A stretch of 24,112 nt of DNA from a virus: the IMG/VR virus record IMGVR_UViG_3300021962_000640, positions 1 to 24,112 of that record. One strand, given 5' to 3'. Under the pieces are notes generated by a model that saw only the letters and a list, made by a program, of their open reading frames with translations, was not told the origin of the DNA and did no database searches. The number at the start of each line of letters is the position of its first letter. The stretch's first letter is position 1. The position numbers and the translations under genes are program-made. Below, piece after piece: positions 1-6,096 of the stretch.

Positions 1-659
1 TGAACAAATTCTTTGAACATTTGCTCAAAAAACTCATATTGCTTGATTTTGTGCGAGCGCAACAAAGCATTAAAATTTTCACCTAAGTCAACAGGATAAG
101 TAAAAGCAAATGATGTGCACTCCCTTTCTGTATTTGCAATACGCTCGGATTGCTTAATACGGTCAAGAATCATATTTCTGTAGCGCGGGCGTTCAATAGC
201 AATAAGCATCATTGCACGAGCAACATCGGCAAGTCTATAACCCGAATCTTTCAATTGGCGAGCAAACATAGTTGCTATTGCAGGGTCTATACAAACTTGT
301 GTCCCTTTTTTCCTTAATGCTCGTTTTTTTGGTATTTCATCGACAATTTCAATGTTTTCATTTTCAGGTACAAGGACTGAACTTATCGAAGGAAATTCAA
401 ATTCATCAAATGATGGTGGCGAAGGATTTTTTTCATAATTGGGCAGTTTAAATTCGTTGGCTGTAAGGATGCGTTGAATCTCCATTTCAAGTGACTTGAC
501 TTGAGAGGTAAGCATCGCATTTTCTTCAACCAATTGACGATTGTAAATAAGCATCTCCCTAATAATCATAGGTGTTTCAGAGTTGACAGTTTCACTTTCT
601 TTGTGATTAAAGTCAAAGAATGGGGTTTTGCGGATAGGATGTTCCATTTGATTTTTCAT
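1..659 (-). CDS. Hypothetical coiled-coil protein, 3' end outside window
   Basis: This minus-strand frame is open from an ATG at 659 to the left edge, so at least 219 residues are present and the C-terminus is missing. A second in-frame ATG lies at 647. Residues about 27-62 (starting PMIIREMLIYN) look like a heptad-repeat coiled coil. An acidic, proline-containing linker follows, then a basic KKRALRKKGTQV patch, and then a helical region (FARQLKDSGYRLADVARAMM) that could be a DNA-binding or oligomerisation unit. I do not recognise the family. The gene is divergent from everything else and faces a control region with paired dyad sites, so a role as an autoregulated DNA-binding protein is possible but unproven. 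The codon pattern matches the neighbouring genes. Confidence 0.8.
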   Translation of the reverse strand, partial: MKNQMEHPIRKTPFFDFNHKESETVNSETPMIIREMLIYNRQLVEENAMLTSQVKSLEMEIQRILTANEFKLPNYEKNPSPPSFDEFEFPSISSVLVPENENIEIVDEIPKKRALRKKGTQVCIDPAIATMFARQLKDSGYRLADVARAMMLIAIERPRYRNMILDRIKQSERIANTERECTSFAFTYPVDLGENFNALLRSHKIKQYEFFEQMFKEFV

Positions 660-690
660 TTTTTTTTGTTATCTATTTGCTTTGTCTATG

Positions 691-722
691 CAAGATTAAT
701 ATGTCTCGTTGGTTTTTGCAAT
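691..722 (-). promoter_or_regulatory. Candidate Bacteroidota-type promoter for the left-edge gene
   Basis: Read on the minus strand, ATTG (722-719), a 20-bp spacer and TAATCTTG (698-691) fit the Bacteroidota -33/-7 consensus TTTG / TAnnTTTG with one mismatch in each box. Transcription would begin near 686, leaving a leader of about 27 nt before the ATG at 659. Confidence 0.45.
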
Positions 723-760
723 AATGTTGATAAAAAACATTTCCTGATGTTTGTAAATGG

Positions 761-774
761 ACAAAAATTTTTGT
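761..774. promoter_or_regulatory. Perfect 14-bp palindrome in divergent control region
   Basis: ACAAAAATTTTTGT is a perfect palindrome about 40 bp upstream of the candidate minus-strand promoter. It could be a repressor or activator site. Its low complexity means chance occurrence in AT-rich DNA cannot be excluded. Confidence 0.3.
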
Positions 775-836
775 GAATCGTTCAAATAGGTTTAGAAAAT
801 AGCAACCTTAATCAGATTAAAGCAAATGCATACTTC

Positions 837-855
837 TTACATATTCCGTATGTAA
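837..855. promoter_or_regulatory. Dyad site 1, TTACA-N9-TGTAA
   Basis: This is an inverted repeat, TTACATA-ttccg-TATGTAA, in the non-coding divergent region. It shares the half-site and exact 19-bp geometry of the second dyad at 906-924. It is likely an operator for a dimeric HTH protein; candidates encoded nearby are the proteins at 1463, 1840 and the minus-strand gene. Confidence 0.45.
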
Positions 856-904
856 CAGTTTAAGAAACGATTGAAGTAACGGATAAAAAGAACTAAATCA
901 CATA

Positions 905-925
905 GTTACAAAATATTATTGTAAC
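905..925. promoter_or_regulatory. Dyad site 2, GTTACAA-N7-TTGTAAC
   Basis: This is a 7-bp perfect inverted repeat with a 7-nt spacer. Its core, TTACA-N9-TGTAA at 906-924, has the same length as dyad 1, and the two starts are 69 bp apart. A lone TGTAA half-site follows at about 933. It lies some 90 bp upstream of the candidate promoter at 994-1025. Confidence 0.5.
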
Positions 926-993
926 GATAAATGTAATGTATCAAGGAATGGTAGACAAAGTTTTACAGATTAGCAAAATGTGAATAAACAAGA

Positions 994-1025
994 ATTGCTG
1001 TTTTGAAAAACTTAGTGTAAAATTG
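994..1025 (+). promoter_or_regulatory. Candidate promoter for the 1031 gene, near-leaderless
   Basis: ATTG (994-997), a 20-bp spacer and TAAAATTG (1018-1025) fit the Bacteroidota TTTG/TAnnTTTG promoter with one mismatch per box. The -7 box ends only 5 nt before the ATG at 1031, so the mRNA would have almost no leader. Confidence 0.45.
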
Positions 1026-1030
1026 CACTT

Positions 1031-1246
1031 ATGGAAGATTCAACCTATGAAGAAATCTACAATATTGTAGAATTCGCTATTGACGATGCTGTAATTACAT
1101 ACGACCTTGACGAAAGACCAATTATGGATAAAGGCAAATTGCACGAAGTCATTACAGAAATAATTATGAAGCGCGAAAAGGCCCTAAGGAAACGACTGAA
1201 CAAGCAAATAAATGAAAGTGTAAAAAATATTTTGGAAAATAATTGA
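1031..1246 (+). CDS. Small hypothetical acidic/helical protein (71 aa)
   Basis: This 71-residue protein has an acidic N-terminal half (EDSTYEEIYNIVEFAIDDAV) and a basic helical C-terminal half (MKREKALRKRLNKQIN). No family is recognised. It is the first gene of the rightward cluster, and the ATG sits directly behind a candidate promoter with no room for a Shine-Dalgarno sequence, so the start is fixed by context. Size, charge pattern and position resemble small early phage proteins, but no function can be assigned. The next promoter overlaps its stop codon, so it may be transcribed as a separate unit. Confidence 0.65.
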   Translation: MEDSTYEEIYNIVEFAIDDAVITYDLDERPIMDKGKLHEVITEIIMKREKALRKRLNKQINESVKNILENN

Positions 1247-1272
1247 CTTATTTCCCAAAATAATTATTTTTG
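1242..1272 (+). promoter_or_regulatory. Strong candidate Bacteroidota promoter
   Basis: ATTG (1242-1245), a 19-bp spacer and TATTTTTG (1265-1272) give a full match to the TAnnTTTG -7 box. The predicted start at about 1277 leaves a leader of about 16 nt before the ATG at 1293. It overlaps the end of the preceding gene and would drive the replication gene cluster. Confidence 0.6.
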
Positions 1273-1292
1273 CCACTACAACGATAACACCT

Positions 1293-1454
1293 ATGAGCAT
1301 AATTGAGCCATTTCCTGAAGGTTTTGACCAACAGGACCATTATGAAGAAATGTTTCACAGCCACGACAGTGAAAAGTTTTGCGACTGTGACATTAGCGAA
1401 GAATTAGAGGATGAAGACGGTGTGTGTAGCCTGTGTGGATTAAAATATGAATAA
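1293..1454 (+). CDS. Small zinc-ribbon-like protein (53 aa)
   Basis: The frame opens with ATG at 1293 and stops with TAA at 1452-1454. It encodes 53 residues, rich in Asp and Glu, with four cysteines at positions 30, 32, 44 and 47 (FCDCD and VCSLCG). A CxC plus CxxC arrangement with an 11-residue gap is typical of a small zinc-binding knuckle or ribbon. It follows a well-formed promoter and lies 8 bp before the next gene, which supports it as real. It could be a regulatory or protein-binding zinc finger; no specific family is recognised. Confidence 0.65.
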   Translation: MSIIEPFPEGFDQQDHYEEMFHSHDSEKFCDCDISEELEDEDGVCSLCGLKYE

Positions 1455-1462
1455 ATACAAAT

Positions 1463-1837
1463 ATGAATACACTAACATCTCAACCATTTTTGACTATCAT
1501 CAGTGCGCTGTTGGTCATTGGATTAATCAGGGTTATTATGGAATTGGCCTCTGAAAAAAGAAAACGTAAAAACGAACAAGATTTATTTGATGAAGATGAT
1601 GATGAATATGACCCCGAGACTGAATTAGGTATTGGGGCTTACACTGAACCGATAACACACAATCAAAATTTAATTGTGCTTACTCATTTAAAGAATGGAC
1701 TTATGTGTGATGAGGAAATGGCGAAGTACTATAAAATCAAAAAACTATCGGCTGTTATTTCAACTTTGAAGAAAAAGGGTCACGCGATTGAATATGTGAA
1801 GGATGGAAACCGTAAAGGGTATGTGTTAAAAAATTGA
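1463..1837 (+). CDS. Membrane-anchored HTH_39-like protein
   Basis: This is a 124-residue protein. Residues about 8-30 form one hydrophobic segment (FLTIISALLVIGLIRVIM), followed by a basic stop-transfer patch (EKRKRKN) and an acidic linker (about 40-55). Residues 66-124 resemble the phage-associated helix-turn-helix family HTH_39 (Pfam PF14090): NLIVLTHLKNG, then a recognition-helix-like KIKKLSAVISTLKKKGH and a short beta hairpin ending in GYVL. A membrane anchor joined to an HTH could tether DNA to the inner membrane or couple replication to it; that is inference. The next gene begins at its stop codon. Confidence 0.7.
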   Translation: MNTLTSQPFLTIISALLVIGLIRVIMELASEKRKRKNEQDLFDEDDDEYDPETELGIGAYTEPITHNQNLIVLTHLKNGLMCDEEMAKYYKIKKLSAVISTLKKKGHAIEYVKDGNRKGYVLKN

Positions 1838-1839
1838 AA

Positions 1840-2064
1840 ATGGCAATCACTAAATTGGCAAAATTACTCATTCTAAAAGGGATGACGCAACAGGAATTAT
1901 ACAACCTTGTTCAACAAAAAACGGGAAAGGCTATACAATTATACCGTATAAGTACGATGGTGAATGGTAAATTGACTGATTACAAAGTAAGCACAGCGCG
2001 AACTTTAGCAAAAGCCTTAGAAGTTTCAACCGATGAAATAATCGAAGACCATTTTGAAAATTAA
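1840..2064 (+). CDS. Cro/C1-type helix-turn-helix regulator (small)
   Basis: This protein has about 74 residues and is almost entirely one HTH domain. MTQQELYNLVQQKTG matches helices 1-2, and YRISTMVNGKLTDYKVSTARTLAKALEVSTDEII matches the recognition helix and helices 4-5 of the Xre/Cro fold. I start it at ATG 1840. A TTG at 1834, overlapping the previous stop, would add two residues, but TTG starts are uncommon in this clade. It is a plausible repressor for the dyad sites at 837-925. Its 3' end overlaps or abuts the replication gene. Confidence 0.75.
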   Translation: MAITKLAKLLILKGMTQQELYNLVQQKTGKAIQLYRISTMVNGKLTDYKVSTARTLAKALEVSTDEIIEDHFEN

Positions 2065-2704
2065 AGACTTTTTTAAAAGGGTAGTTAGTAAAGGTGAGCA
2101 TCATATGTTGGTGTGGGTGGTTGTATTTGCAAATCTTGATGAACCAATTTCCTTGTCGAAGATTGGTCAAAAGGTGCGCATTTCTAAAACCCACGTTTTC
2201 AGGATTATTAAATGGGGAATAGATGTGTTGAAAGAATTGGAAGTGGAGTGTCAATACAGTAGTGACTCCAACGGAATCACGGTCAGTGTGGGAAAAGCCG
2301 CTGTGAAAACAAAAGAAATTTCAAAAGTCACTCAAGAATCAAAATCAATGCCGACAGCAAAACATACCGAAACTACCATTCAGATTATTTTGTACTTGAA
2401 TGAAAAAGCAAACAAGAATTTTTCAGTAGAAGCAAAAGAGGCAAAAAGATGCATCAACGCGCGTATTTCAGAAGGATACTCACTGAATGATTTTAAAAAG
2501 GTGATAGATATAAAAGTCAGCAAATGGCTAAATACCCCTCAGGAAGACTACCTAAGACCCATAACTTTATTCGGAACCAAATTCAATTCTTATTTAAATG
2601 AACGACCCCAAAACGAACAAATCACTAACCAAAGTAACATCGCAAGAACAATCGCTGTCGCTAACAAAGTCGCAAGCGAACTTAGCGGTATGGACTCGGA
2701 ATAG
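2054..2704 (+). CDS. Phage replisome organiser-like protein (winged helix + phg_2220_C)
   Basis: If the TTG start at 2054 is used, the protein has 216 residues and overlaps the HTH gene by 11 nt. An ATG at 2105 gives 199 residues and keeps the whole HTH, so either start is possible. Residues about 18-75 form a winged helix (ISLSKIGQKVRISKTHVFRIIKWG). After a polar linker, residues about 127-195 match the conserved phage C-terminal domain phg_2220_C (PF09524): ILYLNEKANKNF, ISEGYSLNDFKKVIDIKV and the terminal motif LRPITLFGTKFNSYLNE. Such proteins recognise the phage origin and recruit the helicase loader. The following gene starts inside its 3' end, with 107 nt shared. Confidence 0.75.
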   Translation: MKIKDFFKRVVSKGEHHMLVWVVVFANLDEPISLSKIGQKVRISKTHVFRIIKWGIDVLKELEVECQYSSDSNGITVSVGKAAVKTKEISKVTQESKSMPTAKHTETTIQIILYLNEKANKNFSVEAKEAKRCINARISEGYSLNDFKKVIDIKVSKWLNTPQEDYLRPITLFGTKFNSYLNERPQNEQITNQSNIARTIAVANKVASELSGMDSE

Positions 2705-3485
2705 TGTTGAAAAGGAAGTAGTGCTTGCAGCCTACGGGAAGCAAATTGGAAACTACACAACCACGGAGGACTTGACCAAATTAATTGGGATGGTAACGAA
2801 GTGGCGCATAATGTTGGGTCTTAGTAAGGAGATGAGTGAGGAGGAACTGAAAATAAACGTACAGTTCATCAAAACGAATTATCCAAAATTTACCCTGAAG
2901 GACATTGATATAGCAATCAATTGGTCCCTGCAAGGCAAACTTGGAGTTACTGTAGAACCTTATGGGGCGTTTTCGCCTCTGTACATCAGTCGTATCTTGA
3001 ATGCCTATGGTGCTAAGTCAGAAGAAATGATTAACGAAGTGCTTCAACGAAAAAAGTTGGAGGCTCGTTTACAAGCCTCAGAAAAGACGGTTTTAACCTA
3101 TGAAGAAAGTGTTAAACAGCGTAGGGATTATATCGTTTGGTTTATCAATAAAATCAAAAATGAAAACAAATACATTGGAGACTTTGACAACATAATGTGG
3201 GATTTCGTTACAAAGTACAATCTGATAAAAGTCAATGAAAAATGGACTGAGCAAGCGAGTGAATTTGCTGACGGTGAAATTTTGCGCGAAAATATGGATG
3301 AAGGCTATGCGAAATTTTATGACAAATTGAATTTCAACGATAAGAAGGTTGAAATGAAAAAGCGTCGTGAAATGTATGGACGGTATTATCTACTAAAGAA
3401 GTATTTTGACACCATAGAGAGCCCCGTGAATTGGATTTCCCGATATGATGACAATATGTTAATAGCACCACCTAAAAACAAGTAA
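2598..3485 (+). CDS. Probable replication accessory protein (helicase-loader position)
   Basis: This is a 295-residue protein. The first ~40 residues are polar and come entirely from the overlap with the upstream frame. Residues about 50-135 form a helical domain (TLKDIDIAINWSLQGKLG, AFSPLYISRILNAYG) of a type that I recall following replisome organisers in Bacteroidota phages. The C-terminal half is charged and helical. No Walker A motif is present, so it is not a DnaC-type ATPase. The only upstream start preserving this domain is ATG 2598; the next Met codon, near 2787, would cut into it. Its function as a loader or primosome partner is inferred from position only. Confidence 0.6.
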   Translation: MNDPKTNKSLTKVTSQEQSLSLTKSQANLAVWTRNSVEKEVVLAAYGKQIGNYTTTEDLTKLIGMVTKWRIMLGLSKEMSEEELKINVQFIKTNYPKFTLKDIDIAINWSLQGKLGVTVEPYGAFSPLYISRILNAYGAKSEEMINEVLQRKKLEARLQASEKTVLTYEESVKQRRDYIVWFINKIKNENKYIGDFDNIMWDFVTKYNLIKVNEKWTEQASEFADGEILRENMDEGYAKFYDKLNFNDKKVEMKKRREMYGRYYLLKKYFDTIESPVNWISRYDDNMLIAPPKNK

Positions 3486-3486
3486 A

Positions 3487-4122
3487 ATGGACGAATTTAG
3501 CACCCTTTGTTTGGGTATCCCAACAATAAACCAAGCGGAACTTTTAAATAAAGCCCTTGAGACCTACAAAGACACTTTTTACGGTAGGCACATTTTTATC
3601 GTGGATAATGGAAATCAAAAAATCAATAGGGTTTCTCAGGGAATGAAAATTATGGTTCAAAAGCAAAATTTAGGAGTTGCTGCATCTTGGAACCTAATTT
3701 GTAAAATGGCGTTTTCTCAGGGATACACTCACGTAGCAATAATGAACGATGATATCGTTTGTGAAAAATATGCTGACGACCTTGAAGACTTCATTGATAT
3801 TACAGGAGCGGGAATATACACAGGATATAAAAACTTCTCAGTGTTTATCATTTCTTATGAAACATACAAATACATAGGACCATTTGATGAAGATTTTGTA
3901 GGAGCCTATTTTGAAGATAGTGATTACTTGTACCGATGCAAACTCAAAGGCGTATTTATCGAGCAAACAGAGTTGCTAAACCCTGAAGTGTACAACCAAT
4001 CATTGAGTATTCGTAAAGACCCACAACTCAATAAAAATTTTGAACAAAACAAAACCCGTTATTTACAGAAATGGGGTGGAGTTCCAACTGAAGAGAAATA
4101 TTTAACCCCCTATAACCAATAA
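3487..4122 (+). CDS. GT2-like glycosyltransferase
   Basis: This 211-residue protein has a GT-A fold pattern. The N-terminal CLGIPTINQAELLNKALETY strand-helix is followed by FIVDNGNQ, a second nucleotide-binding segment NLGVAASWNLICKMA, and NDD at residues 87-89, the position of the metal-binding DxD motif. GPFDEDFVGAYFEDSDYLYRCKLKG is the typical acceptor-side block of family 2 enzymes (FDE...YFEDxD). It probably transfers a sugar from a nucleotide-sugar donor. The acceptor is unknown: modified DNA bases or a host surface glycan are both plausible, given the methyltransferase and second glycosyltransferase downstream. It starts 1 bp after the previous stop. Confidence 0.8.
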   Translation: MDEFSTLCLGIPTINQAELLNKALETYKDTFYGRHIFIVDNGNQKINRVSQGMKIMVQKQNLGVAASWNLICKMAFSQGYTHVAIMNDDIVCEKYADDLEDFIDITGAGIYTGYKNFSVFIISYETYKYIGPFDEDFVGAYFEDSDYLYRCKLKGVFIEQTELLNPEVYNQSLSIRKDPQLNKNFEQNKTRYLQKWGGVPTEEKYLTPYNQ

Positions 4123-4123
4123 T

Positions 4124-4399
4124 ATGAACAATCAAGAAAAAAGAATCCAACCATCTATATTTGATTGGTTGGTAAAATTGTTTGAGTTTCCTGCAACACT
4201 GACAATTTCAACAATGTGGGTCCTAAGATTTATTTATTTGGCCAAAAAAAGACAGTTTGAGAATGAGGATTTTAGTAATGCACTTTTAAGGATTTGGAAA
4301 GAGAATGTAGATTACGCAAGTTTTCATCTTTTCCTTTGGAAAATGCCTGTGACCATCATTTTTTATTCATCACTAATCGTATTTATGATTTTTTTATGA
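4124..4399 (+). CDS. Small two-segment membrane protein (unknown)
   Basis: This is a 91-residue protein with a hydrophobic stretch at about 22-40 (FPATLTISTMWVLRFIYLA) and a stronger C-terminal segment at about 71-91 (MPVTIIFYSSLIVFMIFL), separated by a charged stretch (KKRQFENEDFSNALLRIWKEN). No family is recognised. Size and topology allow a holin-like or superinfection-exclusion role, but nothing in the sequence decides this. It begins 1 bp after the glycosyltransferase stop, and its own stop overlaps the next start (ATGA). Confidence 0.65.
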   Translation: MNNQEKRIQPSIFDWLVKLFEFPATLTISTMWVLRFIYLAKKRQFENEDFSNALLRIWKENVDYASFHLFLWKMPVTIIFYSSLIVFMIFL

Positions 4400-4701
4400 A
4401 ATTCAGAGACCCCAAAATTTATGCCGTTGAAATACATAGCAAGGACCCCTTAAGAAAGGAGAGCAGTCCATTTGAATATTTGTATGAATACTCATTAAAG
4501 GATGGTTGGTATAATGGTACTAAACAGTCTGAATTTGCCAAGAAACTTTCATTGGCAGAAGCGAGTATGTTTATTTCAACCTTTTCCAAAATGTATCCTG
4601 AATTTTTTCATATTTCTTTGATAAAATCTTACAGTGTACCCGTAGAATTAGGTAAAAACAATACTATAATATTGGAATCAGCAATGAATTCAATGGAATA
4701 A
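4396..4701 (+). CDS. Hypothetical protein (101 aa)
   Basis: The frame extends upstream to another ATG at 4294, but that start would lie deep inside the previous gene. The ATG at 4396 gives the 4-bp ATGA overlap used throughout this window and a 101-residue product, so I choose it. The protein is mixed alpha/beta (KFRDPKIYAVEIHSKDP, EFAKKLSLAEASMFISTFSK) and ends with a beta-rich tail. It is soluble and no known domain is recognised. Confidence 0.65.
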   Translation: MKFRDPKIYAVEIHSKDPLRKESSPFEYLYEYSLKDGWYNGTKQSEFAKKLSLAEASMFISTFSKMYPEFFHISLIKSYSVPVELGKNNTIILESAMNSME

Positions 4702-4735
4702 ACAATTTTAAAAAAATATTTTAGAAAATATAATT

Positions 4736-5071
4736 ATGAGCGAAGAAAAAAAAGCCCCCGCACCAATTCAGATTTCACACACCTACAGTCTTGTCGAGTA
4801 CAATGTGGTAAAAAAAGCCAAAATGTTACAAAAGGATGGTTTTATGGTAAAATGTCATAAATGCGGCCCTCAGTTGATTCCAAACAATCAATTGGGCACA
4901 TTGGTCCCTCTTTACGAACATTGTTCTACACACTGCTCGAGAGCGTTAATTGGTGTTGAAAATGATAAAGTGGTTTACATTCAAACTTGTGAAGTGCAGA
5001 ATCAAAAGTTTGTGATTGAAAATGCAAACATTTCAACCGAAAAGGAAAGTACCTTAATTGTCAATCGATAA
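4736..5071 (+). CDS. Hypothetical zinc-binding protein (111 aa)
   Basis: This is a 111-residue protein with two cysteine pairs, C40-x2-C43 (KCHKCG) and C63-x3-C67 (HCSTHC), which together look like one structural zinc site. The C-terminal part is predicted beta-rich. It has its own 34-bp upstream gap, which is AT-rich without an obvious -7 box. No family is recognised. It sits immediately upstream of the DNA methyltransferase, separated by a short inverted repeat. Confidence 0.65.
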   Translation: MSEEKKAPAPIQISHTYSLVEYNVVKKAKMLQKDGFMVKCHKCGPQLIPNNQLGTLVPLYEHCSTHCSRALIGVENDKVVYIQTCEVQNQKFVIENANISTEKESTLIVNR

Positions 5072-5079
5072 AACGATTG
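5062..5079 (+). promoter_or_regulatory. Stem-loop between zinc protein and methyltransferase genes
   Basis: CAATCG-ataaaa-CGATTG is a 6-bp perfect stem with a 6-nt loop. It spans the stop codon at 5069 and ends 7 nt before the methyltransferase ATG. There is no U-run, so it is more likely a translational or processing element than a rho-independent terminator. Confidence 0.3.
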
Positions 5080-5086
5080 TTGGTAT

Positions 5087-6094
5087 ATGCAAATATTACA
5101 AGGTAACAATCTTGACTTGTTAAAAACGCTACCCAAGAATAGCGTAGACAGTATTGTAACAGACCCTCCGTATGGTTTGTCTTTTATGAATAAGAAATGG
5201 GATTATGATGTTCCTACAGTTGAGTTATGGCGAGAAGTGTATCGAGTATTAAAGCACGGAGGTTACTTGTTGTCATTTGGCGGTACTCGAACTTATCATA
5301 GGATGGTTGTAAATATAGAGGATGCAGGTTTTGAAATACGCGACCAAATTATGTGGCTATATGGAAGTGGATTTCCAAAATCTCATAATATTGGAAAGGC
5401 TGTGGATGCTTTAACGCTCACAGGTAAATCAAATCCTAAAGCATTAAGAGAGGTTCGTATGGGCGAAAACTACAAACCAACAGGTCAAGTAGATTATCAT
5501 AAAGGCAGGATGTTTTCTTCCGAAATACCTAATGATAATACAGAGCAAAATATCAATAATAAATGGGAAGGTTGGGGGACTGCATTAAAACCCGCCAACG
5601 AACCTATATGTCTTGCTCGTAAACCCTTGTCTGAAAAATCCGTTGCTGAAAATGTCCTTAAATACGGGACGGGTGCAATAAATATTGATGGATGTAGAGT
5701 AGCACAATCATCAAGTTTAGGGCGTTTCCCTGCCAATTTAATTCACGATGGAAGTTATGAGGTAGTTACAAAATTCCCAAACGAAAACGGTAGCACGTCC
5801 CGTTTCTTTTATTGTGCCAAAACGAGTCAAAGTGATAGGAACGATGGCAATAATCACCCAACCGTAAAGCCAACTGAACTTATGAGTTACCTCTGTCGTT
5901 TAATAACGCCACCAAACGGAATAGTATTGGACCCTTTTATGGGAAGTGGTTCGACAGGCAAAGGTGCAATACTTGAGGGTTTTGATTTTATCGGAATGGA
6001 ACTTGACCCCGAATATGTAGAAATAGCCAAATCAAGAATTACGCGGGCTCAAGCAGAATATCAAGAAATTAAAGCACAATTAAAATTATTTTAA
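5087..6094 (+). CDS. Beta-class DNA methyltransferase (N6-adenine or N4-cytosine)
   Basis: This 335-residue enzyme has the catalytic motif IV TDPPYG (DPPY at 26-29) near the N-terminus and the AdoMet-binding motif I DPFMGSGS at 282-289 near the C-terminus, the order of beta-class amino-methyltransferases. NHPTVKPTELMSYLCRL is the usual motif X block, and the end carries GMELDPEYVEIAKSRI (motif II/III). The middle (about 100-240) is the target-recognition region, beginning with SGFPKSHNIGKAVD. No restriction gene is adjacent, so it is an orphan enzyme, probably protecting the element's DNA from host restriction or marking its own genome. Its recognition sequence cannot be deduced here. Confidence 0.9.
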   Translation: MQILQGNNLDLLKTLPKNSVDSIVTDPPYGLSFMNKKWDYDVPTVELWREVYRVLKHGGYLLSFGGTRTYHRMVVNIEDAGFEIRDQIMWLYGSGFPKSHNIGKAVDALTLTGKSNPKALREVRMGENYKPTGQVDYHKGRMFSSEIPNDNTEQNINNKWEGWGTALKPANEPICLARKPLSEKSVAENVLKYGTGAINIDGCRVAQSSSLGRFPANLIHDGSYEVVTKFPNENGSTSRFFYCAKTSQSDRNDGNNHPTVKPTELMSYLCRLITPPNGIVLDPFMGSGSTGKGAILEGFDFIGMELDPEYVEIAKSRITRAQAEYQEIKAQLKLF

Positions 6095-6096
6095 AT

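Larger units (their letters stand above)
775..993. other. Non-coding divergent control region
   Basis: No reading frame longer than about 15 codons with a plausible start is seen here. The region contains the two dyad sites noted separately and is otherwise AT-rich without other clear structure. Confidence 0.6.

Noticed and set aside
501-776. Plus-strand frame of 91 codons over the left-edge gene
   Set aside because: It runs antisense to the better-supported minus-strand gene, crosses its promoter, and has a Phe/Cys-rich composition typical of a shadow frame.
1931-2254. Minus-strand frame of 107 codons over the HTH and replication genes
   Set aside because: It is antisense to two genes with recognisable domains and has no promoter or recognisable product.
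2598-3485. DnaC/DnaB-type ATPase assignment
   Set aside because: No Walker A or Walker B motif is visible anywhere in the 295 residues; only the position suggests a loader-like role.
4294-4395. Upstream ATG for the 101-aa gene at 4396
   Set aside because: It would overlap the preceding membrane protein gene by more than 100 nt, whereas ATG 4396 gives the usual ATGA overlap; residues from the longer start look like out-of-frame sequence.
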